A model generated the notes under the pieces. It saw nothing but the letters and a program-made list of their open reading frames with translations, was not told where the DNA came from and searched no databases. This document shows, in pieces, positions 41,901-52,500 of a stretch of 64,000 nucleotides of DNA. The position numbers and the translations under genes were made by a program. The stretch is taken from assembly GCA_038380795.1 (NCBI GenBank), contig CM076264.1, forward strand, positions 4,218,001 through 4,282,000, read 5' to 3'. Every line of letters begins with the position of its first letter. Position 1 is the stretch's first letter. The DNA is from Pyrocephalus nanus (lineage: Eukaryota; Chordata; Aves; Passeriformes; Tyrannidae).

Positions 41901-42783
41901 CTTTACCACCACAAAACGAACCGTTTGCCAAACACACACCGCAACTTTTAAGGAATACAAAGAAGGAAAGCGCGCGGTGTTTACCGTACCGTGAGGGAGG
42001 GAAGGAGAAGGGATCCCTCACAGGGGGACGGGAATCAGACGGGATCCCTCACAGACGGCGGGAAGAAGAAGCGGGTCCCTCACAGAACACGGGAAGGAGA
42101 AGGGGTCCCTCATGGAAGCAGGGAAAGAGAAGGGGTTCCTCACAGAGGGTGGGAAGGAGAAGAGGTCCCTCACGGACGGCGGGAAGAAGGGGCTCCCTCA
42201 CAGAGGCCGGGAAGGAGAAGGGGGTCCCTCACAGACGGCGGGAAGAAGCGGGTCCCTCATGGAAGCAGGGAAAGAGAAGGGGCTCCCTCACGGACGGCGG
42301 GAGGAGTAGGGGGTCCCTCACGGACAGCGGGAACCGTAGTCTCGGCGGCGGCGCTGCCACAAGCGCTGCCCCCTCATCGCCCGCCCCGCCGCCACCTCCC
42401 TGCAGCCCAGCCCGGGAGCGCCCGCCCCGACCCCGGCACCCACCGCCGAGCCAGTTGGAGGAGATGTTCTGCAGCATGGTGAAGGGGACGCAGAAGAAGG
42501 CGATGAGGAGGTCGCTGAGCGCCAGGGAGCAAATGAAGATGTTGGTGACGGTCCTCATAGCTTTGCTGCGGGTCACCACATAGAGCACCAGGCAGTTGCC
42601 GAAGAGCGCCAGAGCGAAGATGAGCACGCAGATGAGGACGAAGGCCACCTTGGTGCGCCCCGGCAGCTCTGGGATGTACACCAGAGGCTGCAGGCCGTAG
42701 AGGGAGATGAACTGCTCCCGCGTCACGTTATTGTCCCGCAGGAGCTGCGCGAACTGCTCCGGGGTGATGTTCAGGGACCGCAT
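29538..42783 (-). CDS. QRFPR: QRFPR: pyroglutamylated RFamide peptide (QRFP/26RFa) receptor, six coding exons
   Basis: Class A GPCR of the plasma membrane; in mammals it binds QRFP/26RFa and couples to Gq/Gi in feeding and neuroendocrine control. Six exons join with phases 1,1,0,2,1 at GT-AG junctions to give 432 codons, against about 431 in human. Visible landmarks: N-glycosylation sequons at N5 and N19; TM1 about 45-70 with GN at 62-63; TM2 with LALSD ending at D91; C118 before TM3; the family's ERH (142-144) in place of DRY; CC at 200-201 in extracellular loop 2; CWAPF at 285-289 in TM6; NPIVY at 328-332 in TM7; cysteines after helix 8 that could be palmitoylated. Introns are about 7.4, 0.56, 0.76, 1.4 and 1.8 kb. 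No frameshift or premature stop was found, so the gene should be functional. Identification is from recalled similarity to human QRFPR, which is very high in the TM segments. Confidence 0.96.
29942..31733 (-). other. QRFPR intron 5
   Basis: GT-AG intron of about 1.8 kb. It contains an A-rich plus-strand tract at 31639-31690 and a poly-A run near 30084-30101. No other exon or element recognised. Confidence 0.85.
31639..31690 (+). repeat. A-rich simple-sequence tract
   Basis: Runs of A interrupted by single C, just downstream of the QRFPR exon 5 donor on the transcribed strand, where it reads as a U-rich tract in the RNA. Confidence 0.9.
31734..31831 (-). CDS. QRFPR: QRFPR coding exon 5 (loop 3 end, TM6)
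   Basis: 98 nt. The acceptor is GCAATTTCAG and the donor A|GTGAGT at 31733. It encodes RKKKRAIVMMVTVV and then TM6 with CWAPFHVIHMMIEY. The basic RKKKR run at the cytoplasmic base of TM6 and the CWxP switch are as expected for the family. Enters in phase 2, leaves in phase 1. A U-rich tract on the RNA strand follows the donor by 43-95 nt. Confidence 0.95.
33254..33489 (-). CDS. QRFPR: QRFPR coding exon 4 (extracellular loop 2, TM5, loop 3 start)
   Basis: 236 nt. The acceptor is CTTGTTACAG and the donor AG|GTTTGT at 33253. It begins VKYDFLYEK, continues through the CCLEEW motif of extracellular loop 2 (C200/C201), TM5 (TTFILVILFLLPLMLML) and the loop 3 block IGYELWIKKRVGD, ending EMSKIS with two bases of the next arginine (phase 2). 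All blocks align with mammalian QRFPR. Confidence 0.96.
34247..34308 (-). CDS. QRFPR: QRFPR coding exon 3 (TM4)
   Basis: A 62-nt exon. The acceptor is ATTTGTTTACAG and the donor GAG|GTATGG at 34246. It encodes GIVWLLALAVGSPMWHVQRLE, aligning with the mammalian TM4 block GVVWLVAVIVGSPMWHVQQLE. It enters in phase 1 and leaves in phase 0, which is what joins it to both neighbours. Confidence 0.95.
34867..35025 (-). CDS. QRFPR: QRFPR coding exon 2 (TM3, intracellular loop 2)
   Basis: 159 nt. The acceptor reads TGCAG before GGGCCTTC, and the donor is G|GTAAGA at 34866. It completes NWLGG with AFACKMVPF, carrying C118 (the conserved disulfide cysteine) and TM3, ending in AVERHQG, where ERH replaces DRY as in the mammalian receptor. 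It then runs through loop 2 (VHPLKMKWQYTNKRAFTML). Starts and ends in phase 1. Confidence 0.96.
35026..42443 (-). other. QRFPR intron 1
   Basis: About 7.4 kb, the largest intron. It runs from donor GTGGGT at 42443 to acceptor TGCAG at 35026. It holds a degenerate ~30 bp minisatellite right after exon 1 (41997-42334), A-runs near 41587 and 41694, and a 188-codon unexplained open frame at 38920-39486. The remainder is AT-rich sequence in which I recognise nothing. Confidence 0.85.
41997..42334. repeat. ~30-bp degenerate minisatellite in QRFPR intron 1, about 11 copies
   Basis: Units of 27-31 bp, each with GGTCCCTCACAGA-like and GGGAAGGAGAAG-like halves, starting near 42012, 42043, 42074, 42104, 42134, 42165, 42192, 42223, 42251, 42282 and 42312. 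Variants alternate (CACAGACGGC, CATGGAAGCA). The array ends about 110 bp from the exon 1 donor. Confidence 0.92.
42444..42783 (-). CDS. QRFPR: QRFPR coding exon 1 (N-terminus, TM1, TM2)
   Basis: Starts at the ATG (42783-42781) giving MRSLNITPEQF, matching the mammalian MQALNITPEQF start, with G at -3. It encodes residues 1-113 plus one base. It contains two sequons in the extracellular tail, TM1 (about 45-70), the RSKAMRTVTN intracellular loop 1 and TM2 with D91. The exon ends ...CTC GGC G before donor GTGGGT at 42443 (phase 1). The frame stays open upstream for 87 further codons, but the family start is clearly the one chosen. Confidence 0.96.
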
Positions 42784-43004
42784 CGCGCCCGCTCGGGGAC
42801 CGACGCCCTCCTCAGCCGCCTCAGCGCCGACGCCCGCGCCTCGCCATCGCCGGACCGCCGCCCTCTGGCGCTCAGCCGGCCCGGACCGGCGGTGTGCAGC
42901 GGAGGTAGGGGCGCCCAGAGCCAGGACCAGCCCGCGGGCGATGGGGAGGCGGCGGCACCGTCGCGGCCACAAACTTCGAGCGGCGCCGCCCGCGGCCGCG
43001 GCCA

Positions 43005-43033
43005 GGGCGGGCGGGCGGGCGGGGGGGGGGGGG
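43005..43033 (+). repeat. G-tract cluster, possible G-quadruplex
   Basis: Four GGGC units followed by 13 consecutive G on plus. This exceeds the four-G-triplet requirement for a quadruplex. It lies on the non-coding strand of the QRFPR promoter, next to the CCAAT box. Confidence 0.7.
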
Positions 43034-43040
43034 ACGGCGG

Positions 43041-43045
43041 CCAAT
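43041..43045 (+). promoter_or_regulatory. CCAAT box (NF-Y type) upstream of QRFPR
   Basis: CCAATCAG context on plus, i.e. an inverted CCAAT relative to the gene, 258 bp upstream of the start codon and inside the CpG island. This context and position are typical of NF-Y sites. Binding is inferred. Confidence 0.5.
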
Positions 43046-43130
43046 CAGCGCCGAGCGCGCGCCCGCCACGGCCCCGCCACCGTGCAGCGGGGAGGGCGCG
43101 AGGCGGCTTGGCGCGCGAGGGAGCGCGCGG

Positions 43131-43500
43131 GGTCCCCCTCACAGCGCTGGGACCCCCTCACAGCGCAAACCCCTCACAGGCCTGGGACCCCCTCACAGGG
43201 CCGGCACCCCCTCACAGGGCCGGCACCCCCTCACAGGGCCGGCACCCCCTCACAGGGCCGGCACCCCCTCACAGGGCCGGCACCCCCTCACAGGGCCGGC
43301 ACCCCCTCACAGGCCTGGGAACCCCTCACAGGCCTGGGAACCCCTCACAGGCCTGGGAACCCCTCACAGGCCTGGGAACCCCTCACAGGCCTGGGAACCC
43401 CTCACAGGCCTGGGAACCCCTCACAGGCCTGGGAACCCCTCACAGGCCTGGGAACCCCTCACAGGCCTGGGAACCCCTCACAGGCCTGGGAACCCCTCAG
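43131..43500. repeat. 19-bp minisatellite upstream of QRFPR, about 19 copies
   Basis: Starts with three irregular units, then six copies of GGCCGGCACCCCCTCACAG, then ten nearly perfect copies of GGCCTGGGAACCCCTCACA. It ends ACCCCTCAGAGCTG. The low divergence between copies suggests recent expansion. The long open frames that cross it arise from the repeat and are not genes. Confidence 0.95.
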
Positions 43501-46500
43501 AGCTGCCCCCTCGGTGCCGCTCCCCTCTGACAGCTGTTCCCTCACAGGTGTCTCCCCATCGCAGGCTCGAAACGCCCGAGGGGGGAGCTGAAACTCCCGA
43601 CCGGACCTCTCGTCTCCCGTTTCGATCAGGCTAAAGAGGGAAATAAAGGAGGTTGTTCCGTAAGGTACACGGCCCCCTGCGTGAGGGGGGGTAGGTCATG
43701 CCACGGCTGGTCCGTGCCCAGCCCGGTAGAGGCAGAGAAGGGATTTTATCTACCTTTCCAGCTCTCTTTGTGCCAACGCCGCTGCAGGCCCTCACATAAT
43801 GAGACAAAGCTCAAATAAAGCCAAAGCTCAAATAAAAAAGTAATTTTCCAGACTTGGGCCACTGAGATCCCAGGAGAGTCCTGAAGATCCCTTTGCCAGA
43901 GGAGATGTGACAGAACTCCATCCCACACAACCTTTCTAGGCTACTTAGGTAAGTTTATGTAGGATACTGAGATGCACTCAGCAAACTGGCTGAACAGGAG
44001 TCAAGATAATGCCACCACAGCTTAAATGTGGATTATAATGACAGTTAAGGTCTAACAGAGGGATCAAGTTGAAAATGTGCATTGATTTGTCTTCCAACCT
44101 CATTAAATTACCCACTACAGCTTTCTCACCAAAGCAGGTATATTGCCTTTGTACTGCATGATAATAACAACAACTGATCAGTCACATAATGAATTATCAA
44201 AAAAAAAAATCCAGAGAAGGCAATAATAAAATGGTAAACTGTTCTGACAACACTTACCGCCTCCCACAGATGTACATGTTCGATAAGGAAACAGCATCAC
44301 CAGGGAAAATGCTGCAAAATTAGATTTTGTGCAGAAGATGCTCTCTGCCCTAGGTATATCTTGACCTGTACCAAGGAAATATAGAAAAGAATGAAGAAAA
44401 GTCTAGCAAAAGCTGTCTATTTATAAGGTATTTACAAGGTTTCAAACTTGACAAGTAAAACTGGGGAGGGAAGAGTTCACCACCATGTCATTATTAGCAA
44501 AATGAACGTGCCCAACAAGACCAAAGCTATTTTGTATCATCTTTGAAAAAAATATTTCTGTTAAGTAGAAATCAATGGAGAGAAATTCCAGTGCCTGCAC
44601 TGGTATGTGTGTATTCCAATCTGCACAGGTCAGTCCTCCAAATGCTGACAATCCTCTATTAAGGTATAGCTCCATGGCAAAGATTCTCTTGATTAGCCCA
44701 TGGTGAAAGGGCCCTGTCACCTTTCTTTGGTGCAGTACTGCCATGTGTTTTCCACTCCAGACCAATTCCTGACATTCAGATAGCTCCTTTCACATTCTCT
44801 TAGGTCTGCCTTGTTGGCTAGACAAGCTTGATCTTTTAGTCCTATAATGATCCAGCTGAACTTACGTTCCATATCACAGAGAGACTTGTTTTGAGTCCAA
44901 TTTTCTCAGCACCTTCCCTTGGACTATACATTAACTACAGCAGGTATAGCCTGAAGTCACCTTCATGTGCTGTGTTCACACATCCTTTCTAACACCTCTT
45001 TTTTCTTTTCCCTTTCCCTCTTCCCCCGAAACCTCATTTAGCAGCTCTTCTATTAACAAACAAGCCAGATGCATTTCAGCAGATTTAATTCCTATTATAA
45101 ATAAAGGGCCAAACCTGGAAGCCAGTCTGTCATCCAGGACTGCAGTGTCGTGTTATTCATTGCAGAAAGCATCCAAGTGTTTCAGGAACAAATAAATGGG
45201 AATAAGCTCTCACCTAAATACTGCAAATAATCTGGGTTTATGGATAACATGGACATTTGTTTTTTCATATATCCTTATTTTATTGCTATGGCTGCTCATT
45301 ACAAGTAATCAAACAGCATTAAAAAGGGACAACATTTGAACAGTTAATCTACAGAATATAAACAAATCTTGAGGCTGTAGGCTATGGAAGTGGGCCATTA
45401 CATCTGCTGCAGATTTAGCTGGGCTTTTGTGTGCAAAAAAAGAGATTTTATTGTTAATATTTGCCCACACAGAGAAGATAAAGGTAGGATTTACAGAAAC
45501 TTCCATTTCCTAGGAGCATTATCCATCCTCCGAGCTGAAACAATAAGGGCATGGGCATCATAGAAGTTATAGGGCAAATCACTAGTAACTGTATTTCCCA
45601 GCTCCTTGACCTGAATGAAATCATATTTGCAGTGAAAAAGGGTTGAGCTACAAAAGGTGACCTCATCTAAAACCTGCTGAAATTACTGAAATGACTCCTC
45701 TGCTTCTCTGGGCTACAAATAATTGGTAGGTAGTGAAAAGTGTTGTTTACTTTTCAGGGCAGCAACTTGTGTTCTGTCTTATCCTGCACTCCAGGGCTGC
45801 TCCAGCTCCTGCTGCTCCCTGCAGCCCACAAAGCAAAGCCACGGGGAGCTGCTCTGACTCTCCCCACTGTCATTCAGCCTATCAGTAAAATGACCTGCCT
45901 GCACATACCTTTATAGACAATAATAAATTACGAGGCATTTTTCTGTTCCTTTGATTATTAGTTGTGGAACTGATGCATTCACAAATATAAAGCAGGGTTT
46001 GAAAAAAAACCAAAGTATTCTAACAAGGAATTGACTGTACAGGGACAATGGATTTTTCATTATTAAATGAAAAAAAAAATAATAAACCCCTCCTACTAAT
46101 TAAATGGCTAGAAGTATTTTACTTCTGCATTAGAATCCCAGTGAAAAACCTTCACAACTTGAGCACAGATCAAGTCTTGGCTTTGCCAGTAACTATAGTT
46201 TGGCTTCACAGAAATTGTATAGTCCTTGGTCACAAACCTACAGATTGATCAACATGAAAAGGGGTGAAATACTTGTTGTACCACACTGCACTCTGTCAAA
46301 ACCACTCATTTCTTCCTGCCACCACATGCTATATTTTTTTCTTTTTTTGCCTAGATGATTCATTTGGGTGACACTTTCTTCTCATTCAAAAGGGACAGTG
46401 AGTTTTCTGCAGACTGAAAAATACTGTTAGTCAGTCTGAAACCTTTTCTCTTAAAAAGAGGAGAGAAGCTGTAATTGCACCATTTCCCTTCTAGGAGCAA

Positions 46501-49500
46501 AAAGATCCATCTGTGGCAGCTGTAAAAAAAAAAAAAGGGCAACAACAAGGAATGTGCACACACAGTTTTGTCAACTGAGCATGACGTTTGTAAAAACTGT
46601 GAACAGTACACATTTTTGGAACATCGAGAAAGCACACGCTTATTCTGTAATTCTAAACCAGAAATTTTAAACCAAACTTTTTTTCCTTCCAAATCTCTAC
46701 CAATATTGTGTAGTCCAGGCACAAGAAATAGATGACAAAACTACTGACAAAAGAATCCCTTTTCTCCCCTCTTTCACTCCCTTGACATTTAAAAATACTT
46801 AGGAAAGGGCAATGCAGATCCGTGTTACCAGCTTTTAAACAGCCACTGCAGCTAACGATTAATAAACCTTCCTAGCCTTGGATCCTCTGCTAGATATGCT
46901 GGGGATGAACTCACCTCTAATCCAAATCAGTTCAGTCAGAAATAAAGTGGCTATTAAAATTGCCAAGGCAGCTTCTGAAACGTAAATTTAGAGAGAGCAT
47001 TTGCTGTTTGTTGAGAACATATGTTTGGAGAGAGCGCTGGAGCTAAATCTCCAACTTTAGATTTACATACTTTTATACACTCAGACAAACTAACCATAAA
47101 TTATCTTGGGAAGGGAAAATGACACTAATTGGACCAGAATCTTATTTGGTAACTAAGGATACAACTTGTTCTTATCAGTGTATCCCAATAATGATGAAGA
47201 AAAGCATGGATATCTAAAACAGAGTTGCACACACTTGCAAAGTATGTTGGAGTAGCTGAGCAGAAAATAAATTGTGTTAACATAGATGATGGGCCAGCTC
47301 CACAATGTTTTGTTTTACTGTGTGGTGATAAACACTGCTGGCTGATCATCTTTATTCTTGGGAAGCTTCATGTCTCTACACCTCCAGATTTAGTGATCCC
47401 CACTGAGTTTTATAACCCAGCCCCACCTGTCAGTGATATTAATGTACAGGGTGAGGGACACAAACCTTCCAGCCCCAGCCAGCTTGTCAGTCATATTTGA
47501 TACAGCAATTAAATGAGAATTACATGCAGAAACTACTCTTTGTTTCAGCTAGGAGAGCCCAATTTCACTAGTCCTGGATCTTTTAGACACATTGACTCCT
47601 CCTGCCATTTGTCATCCAGGAATGTTCAGTGAAACTGGGGGGATCAAAAGTAAGCTGCAGCAAGGAGAATGCTCAAAGGGCAGAATCTAAACTGACTTGT
47701 TTTTTTCTATTTCCCTTCCTTTCCTCCCCTATTCTCACTTCTCTTCCAAATAGAGTAAAAAAGAAAATGGTCAGCAGCTCCACAACTTTTTTAAAAAATT
47801 ATATATGCTGTATATACTGTTTAACTTTTGGAGGTTGGTTTGTTTAGGGCTTTTTAAGAGTGAGTTTAATTAAAGAAATTAAGTAGTGATGTGTACACGT
47901 GCACATGCCAAAATAGTAAGCCCTATGTAGATTAGGTTTTTAAGTTCCTTCCTTGTACTTGTGCTGAGAAGCAGCTCATCCATCCTCAGTTCACTAAACC
48001 TTTTCCCTTTTCCGTTCCAACTGGTATTCCCTTTTATTCACGTACCTAGAAAAAACAGCTGCTTTTTGCCACCAGTTATCAACTGCCACAGTTTCCCCAG
48101 ATGTGAAATTCAATTTCCTCATCTTCTGATTTAATATCAAGTCTAAACCTTGCTCCAGTCCCATTTGTCAGGAACAGTTGAAAATCCCTCACCAAACAGC
48201 CACAAATCCCTTTCTGTTCTCAGAGCACTGGGAGACAGTTGGTCCAGCACCAGGATGCAAATATATCCTCACTCCCTGTAGCCCTCGGGTCATTTTCATT
48301 TCTTTCACTGATTTCCAGGTGATTTCTCTCCAAAAATCAGTGCTAAACCTCATTTACACCTGCAGTGAAAGCTTTGCAATAGCAAATGTTTTCTTTCATC
48401 TCAAATCTTTCAGCTGTCTGCTCAGCCCCAGATATATTAGAAAACCTGAATGCCTCTTGTTTGTTCTATCATTTTAGGTCATCATTTTTGTACTAATTTT
48501 TCAAACTTTGGTTGACTGTCACAAAGCCTTATCTAGTTGTAAAAAACCTATTACCTTGCACAGCTCTTAGCTGTTGGCCTTCTTTTTAACTTGCACCAGA
48601 ATTAATTCTCCATCTAAGAGCAGACAGAATAATTTCTACACTTTCACCCAAGAAATAAAATATCAAAGTAATTTCATTTCCTGATAGTCCAGTTCTCCTT
48701 TTCTTTCCTTCTCTCTCGCTATTGGAACTGGTGTTCAGCTTTGTCATTTACAGGACACTGGAAACTGAGGGGATGTTTGGATCCAAGCCCATGGAAATGC
48801 ATATGGTGTTACAGGGATTGCCAAGGGAAACTGCACCATTTTGGGAAAAAAACCACTTCTGAGAATTGCCATAGCATGTTAAATTTAAGCTACAGTCATG
48901 ATTTGGTGTATTATTATTAAAATACTGTGATATGAAAATTATCATACTGAAATGCACTCAATCATTTGAAATGTTTCTATTTATAATCATTAATTTCACG
49001 TTGTCAGCTGGAGATTTAAGCTGCTTTGACCTGTAATGACTATGTGACAAAATTTCAGTCTCTTATTTTCACATATCAAATACAACTCAGGCAAAGTTCT
49101 TTCCTGAAGCATATAATGCTGCAGTCCTATATGTCAGGTGTTCAGTTAAATAGATGACCCTAAATTATTTCTGAGAGAGGAATTTCTATAAACTCTTAAA
49201 GATCATAGCTCCTGTTGGACAAAATGCCACCAGTAACAGTTAAACAGAAGATGCCATATTCACTTCTATGTAAGCATTTTTTCTGCATAAAACCAGTATT
49301 TGCAACCCCTTTAAGAACCCTCTGACAAGTTGCAAAAGATTTATAAAGAAAAGAAAAATAACCACTTCAGATGCAAGAGTGCTGGTGAGAAATGACTTGG
49401 GGGAAAGGGCTGATGAATAGACTAAGAAACCTTGGAGAGACAGACTGCAACAGAATTAACCAGGCAGGATGAACATAAAAGTATTAGCTAAATTTGGTGT

Positions 49501-52500
49501 ATTGCTTGGCCTCATAATTCCCTGCCACAAAAGACCTTTCAGAGCAAATCCACAGATAGAGGGAGATGAAGGCTGCCTATAGGGAGATAAAATATTTCTT
49601 ATCCTTTTTGATTAAATCAGACTCTCAGACTTTTTTTCATCTAAGAGCCTTCCTACTGTGATTAATCTGCACCTTCTCTGAGAAGGTAATTAAAACAGTC
49701 CCACTTCTGTGGAAGATTTTCAAAAACCACCTGATGACTTAACCAATACCAGTCCCAGTGAAAGGCAGTGTACACCACCACTTAGAAAAATCCCTGGAAA
49801 TGCCTAATCTTGCCCTTCTGGATCTGGGAGTTTGCTGCTTCACCATGATTGGAGCAGCAGCTGGCTTGGTCCCTCTCAGCTCCAGAAGGTTTTGTTACAT
49901 CCAAGCACATTCTGGTATGATTGGCAGCAGTTTTCTAATTTAAAGATAATCATAATATTTCAGAAAGGAGAAAAAAATACCCAGTTCATGAAATACCCTG
50001 TGCACCACTCCACACAACCAACACAGTATTCCAGGAGGAATAAATCCCAGGTCCTTTAATATGGCCCATCACAGGCAATGTGGGGCTCCAGAATGATAAT
50101 CAGGCTCCTTGGCTATAAACTCATGTGCCTTTCAAGTGTTCTTTAATGTTGTGACTGGTGACCCTGCTAAGTGACTATTGCACCACGATTTAGTTAGGGG
50201 TGATTAATTCCACACAACCCTTATTATTCTAAATTAGATCAGCTGGCTCTGAGTAATTCCTTCCTTTCAATTAGAATATTAAATCATCCTATTCAGTGTT
50301 TTGCATCACATCAGCTAGGAAGGGTGGCATCATTTGCTAAGCAGCAAGAGGCTTGTGCTAGCACACTTGTGCTGCTGGCATTGATGTTACCACCTGCTGT
50401 CCCCAGAAATAAAATTTACAGAGGGAGATGCATCTGCAAACACACAGACTTCAAGGTACAGGCAGATTTCAGGGTACAATCCTGATGAATAAATTGGTTT
50501 AGGACGTTTAACTAAATGCATATTAAAAATGGCAGGATCAACAGGATACAGAAGCAATTGAGTTTTGTGCTTTTAAGGGTTTGGGACCTGTGTTCAACTT
50601 GGCTAAAGATGATGATGATGATCACTCTGGGACATTGACTTCCAGTTAATGTATCTCCATGAATCAAGTGTCACGGAACATCACAGAATGTCAACAGTAG
50701 GAACAGGTACAATTTGTCACACAGAGTCACAGCAGATGAATGAGATAGGCAGTGGGCTGGCAAAAGCTTTGGCAAGAGTGAGACTGAGGAGAAAGAACAG
50801 GAGTGGGAAGAGATGGAATCTCACTCTCACTGTTGATTTGCCCCTTCAAGCACCACCTCAGCACTAGGTTATACCCTGCTTTTGAATAACAGGTTAAAAG
50901 TGAAGCTAGTTCCAAAAGAATTAAAAATATTATTAAATTATTGAATAACCAATCAACTAGAAAAAGAAATGTGGGATTTTCATTGTTAGTTACAGAATTT
51001 CAGCCTAAGGCTGAAACAATAAAAAGCTCCCATAGGTAGATGCAATCACCAAAGACCAGAATTTTGGGCAATTTTATGCATTGGGCTGGTATTATAGGAA
51101 TATAAAACAGGAATATAAAAGCTACAGGAAACTTTCATAGGTACCCAAACTGTCAATAAGACAGGTGTTACTTGCAGAAGCAGCAATTTCCTCAGTGTAA
51201 TTCAAGGATAAAAGAGGTCAAGGAAGTGAGAAAAAGCATTAAATTGTGTAAGAAATCCCGGGAACCTTAAATTAACTGAAGTGCAATGGAAAAATCTCAT
51301 CTTCAAACAGTGTCAGCATCAATAAGCATTTTTGGCACTAATCATTTTCCCTGTTACAGAAATGTATTCAGGGACACTGAGGTCTTTGTTTTGTAAGACT
51401 GTGAGTGGTTTACAAAGTGAACACCATGATATAAATCTAAGGAGTTTTCTCCTGATCGTAACAGAGGCAAGAAAAACAGAGCTATGAATCAAACCTTTGC
51501 CACTCAATATTTCACAGCTACTGTTACACTGCACACTGCTCACCATGAACTTCTAGATCATTTCTCCAGGCGTGGCTCCAGCCCTTTACTGGGTAAATGA
51601 GCATTTTTTTAATCGAGCCCAAAGATCATCATCCTTCTCCAGCTGAATCAGAACAGTTTGGTCACACCAAAGCCTCAGCCTTTGCCAATGTGTGGAACAC
51701 GAGGAGCACTTCTGATTGCTCTCAGTTTGAAACCAAGCAGGCCAAACTGGAAAAGGCACACAGAAGGATGATGAATGGTACAGAGTTTTTTCTCATGTCC
51801 AAAACCCCTCAGCTTGGGAATGAATGATTAAGAGAATAGAGAATGAGAACAGAAGTCTAAGAGAATAACACTGAGTGGCAGAAGCTGGTGAAGGCAACAT
51901 GGTTGTTTCTTAAAAAAAACAATCAAAAAAACAATCCATAAATTTGCCTGGTTATATTTTCTGTTTTCAAGCTGACAGTGGTGTAATTAAATGGTGCAAT
52001 TAAACTCACAATTCTGAGAAGACAGACAGTGTTTAGTGTTCTAGGTTACTGTTAAGTCCATTGTGTCTAAATATGAAATGCCACAGCAACAAAAAATACA
52101 GATTAGACCCAAATTAGGAAATAGAGATGGTCATGAGCAACATCATGCCTTGTCATTGAAAGTGGTGGGGCACGGAGGGATGGAAGAACATGGGATAGAG
52201 CAGAGAGGGAGCAGGAAATGGTCACTGCACATGGAAGTACCTTTCTCAGTTATGGCTGATTTTACATGACACAGCTGAACTTCACTTGTGTTCAGGAGGA
52301 AAGTGTCGCTGTCTGATTTCTCTGTCTTCCATATCCTCAAGTTACTGACAGCCCAGCTATTCCAGTGCACAACTGAAAAAGATGGTTTAAGTTATTGCTT
52401 TTGAAAAAAAAATAAATATCAGCATCTTAAATAGTTTTGCCTGAATACATTTTCTACCTAAAATTAGATTTGGAATAATTTCATTTTTTAAACATAACTA

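Larger units (their letters stand above)
42330..43130. promoter_or_regulatory. CpG island over QRFPR exon 1 and promoter
   Basis: Dense CpG and very high GC, in sharp contrast to the AT-rich surroundings. It covers exon 1, the presumed 5' UTR and the immediate upstream sequence. It contains a CCAAT box, GC-box-like GGGCGG units and a long G-run. No TATA box was seen, so a dispersed-start CpG promoter reading minus is likely. The exact start site cannot be read from sequence. Confidence 0.8.

Noticed and set aside
42229..42443. Read-through of the exon 1 frame into intron 1 with a different C-terminus
   Set aside because: The frame enters the degenerate repeat array; the GTGGGT donor and exact phase join to exon 2 give the family protein.
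43131..43500. Regular repeats as a possible CRISPR array
   Set aside because: Units are contiguous with no unique spacers, in a vertebrate genome; this is a minisatellite.
42707..43591. Plus-strand ORFs of 294 and 212 codons across the exon 1 antisense strand and the 19-bp array
   Set aside because: Stop-poor GC-rich DNA plus a tandem repeat explains them; the peptide is a repeated HRPGNPSQAWEPLTG-type unit produced by the minisatellite, and the other half is antisense to QRFPR exon 1.
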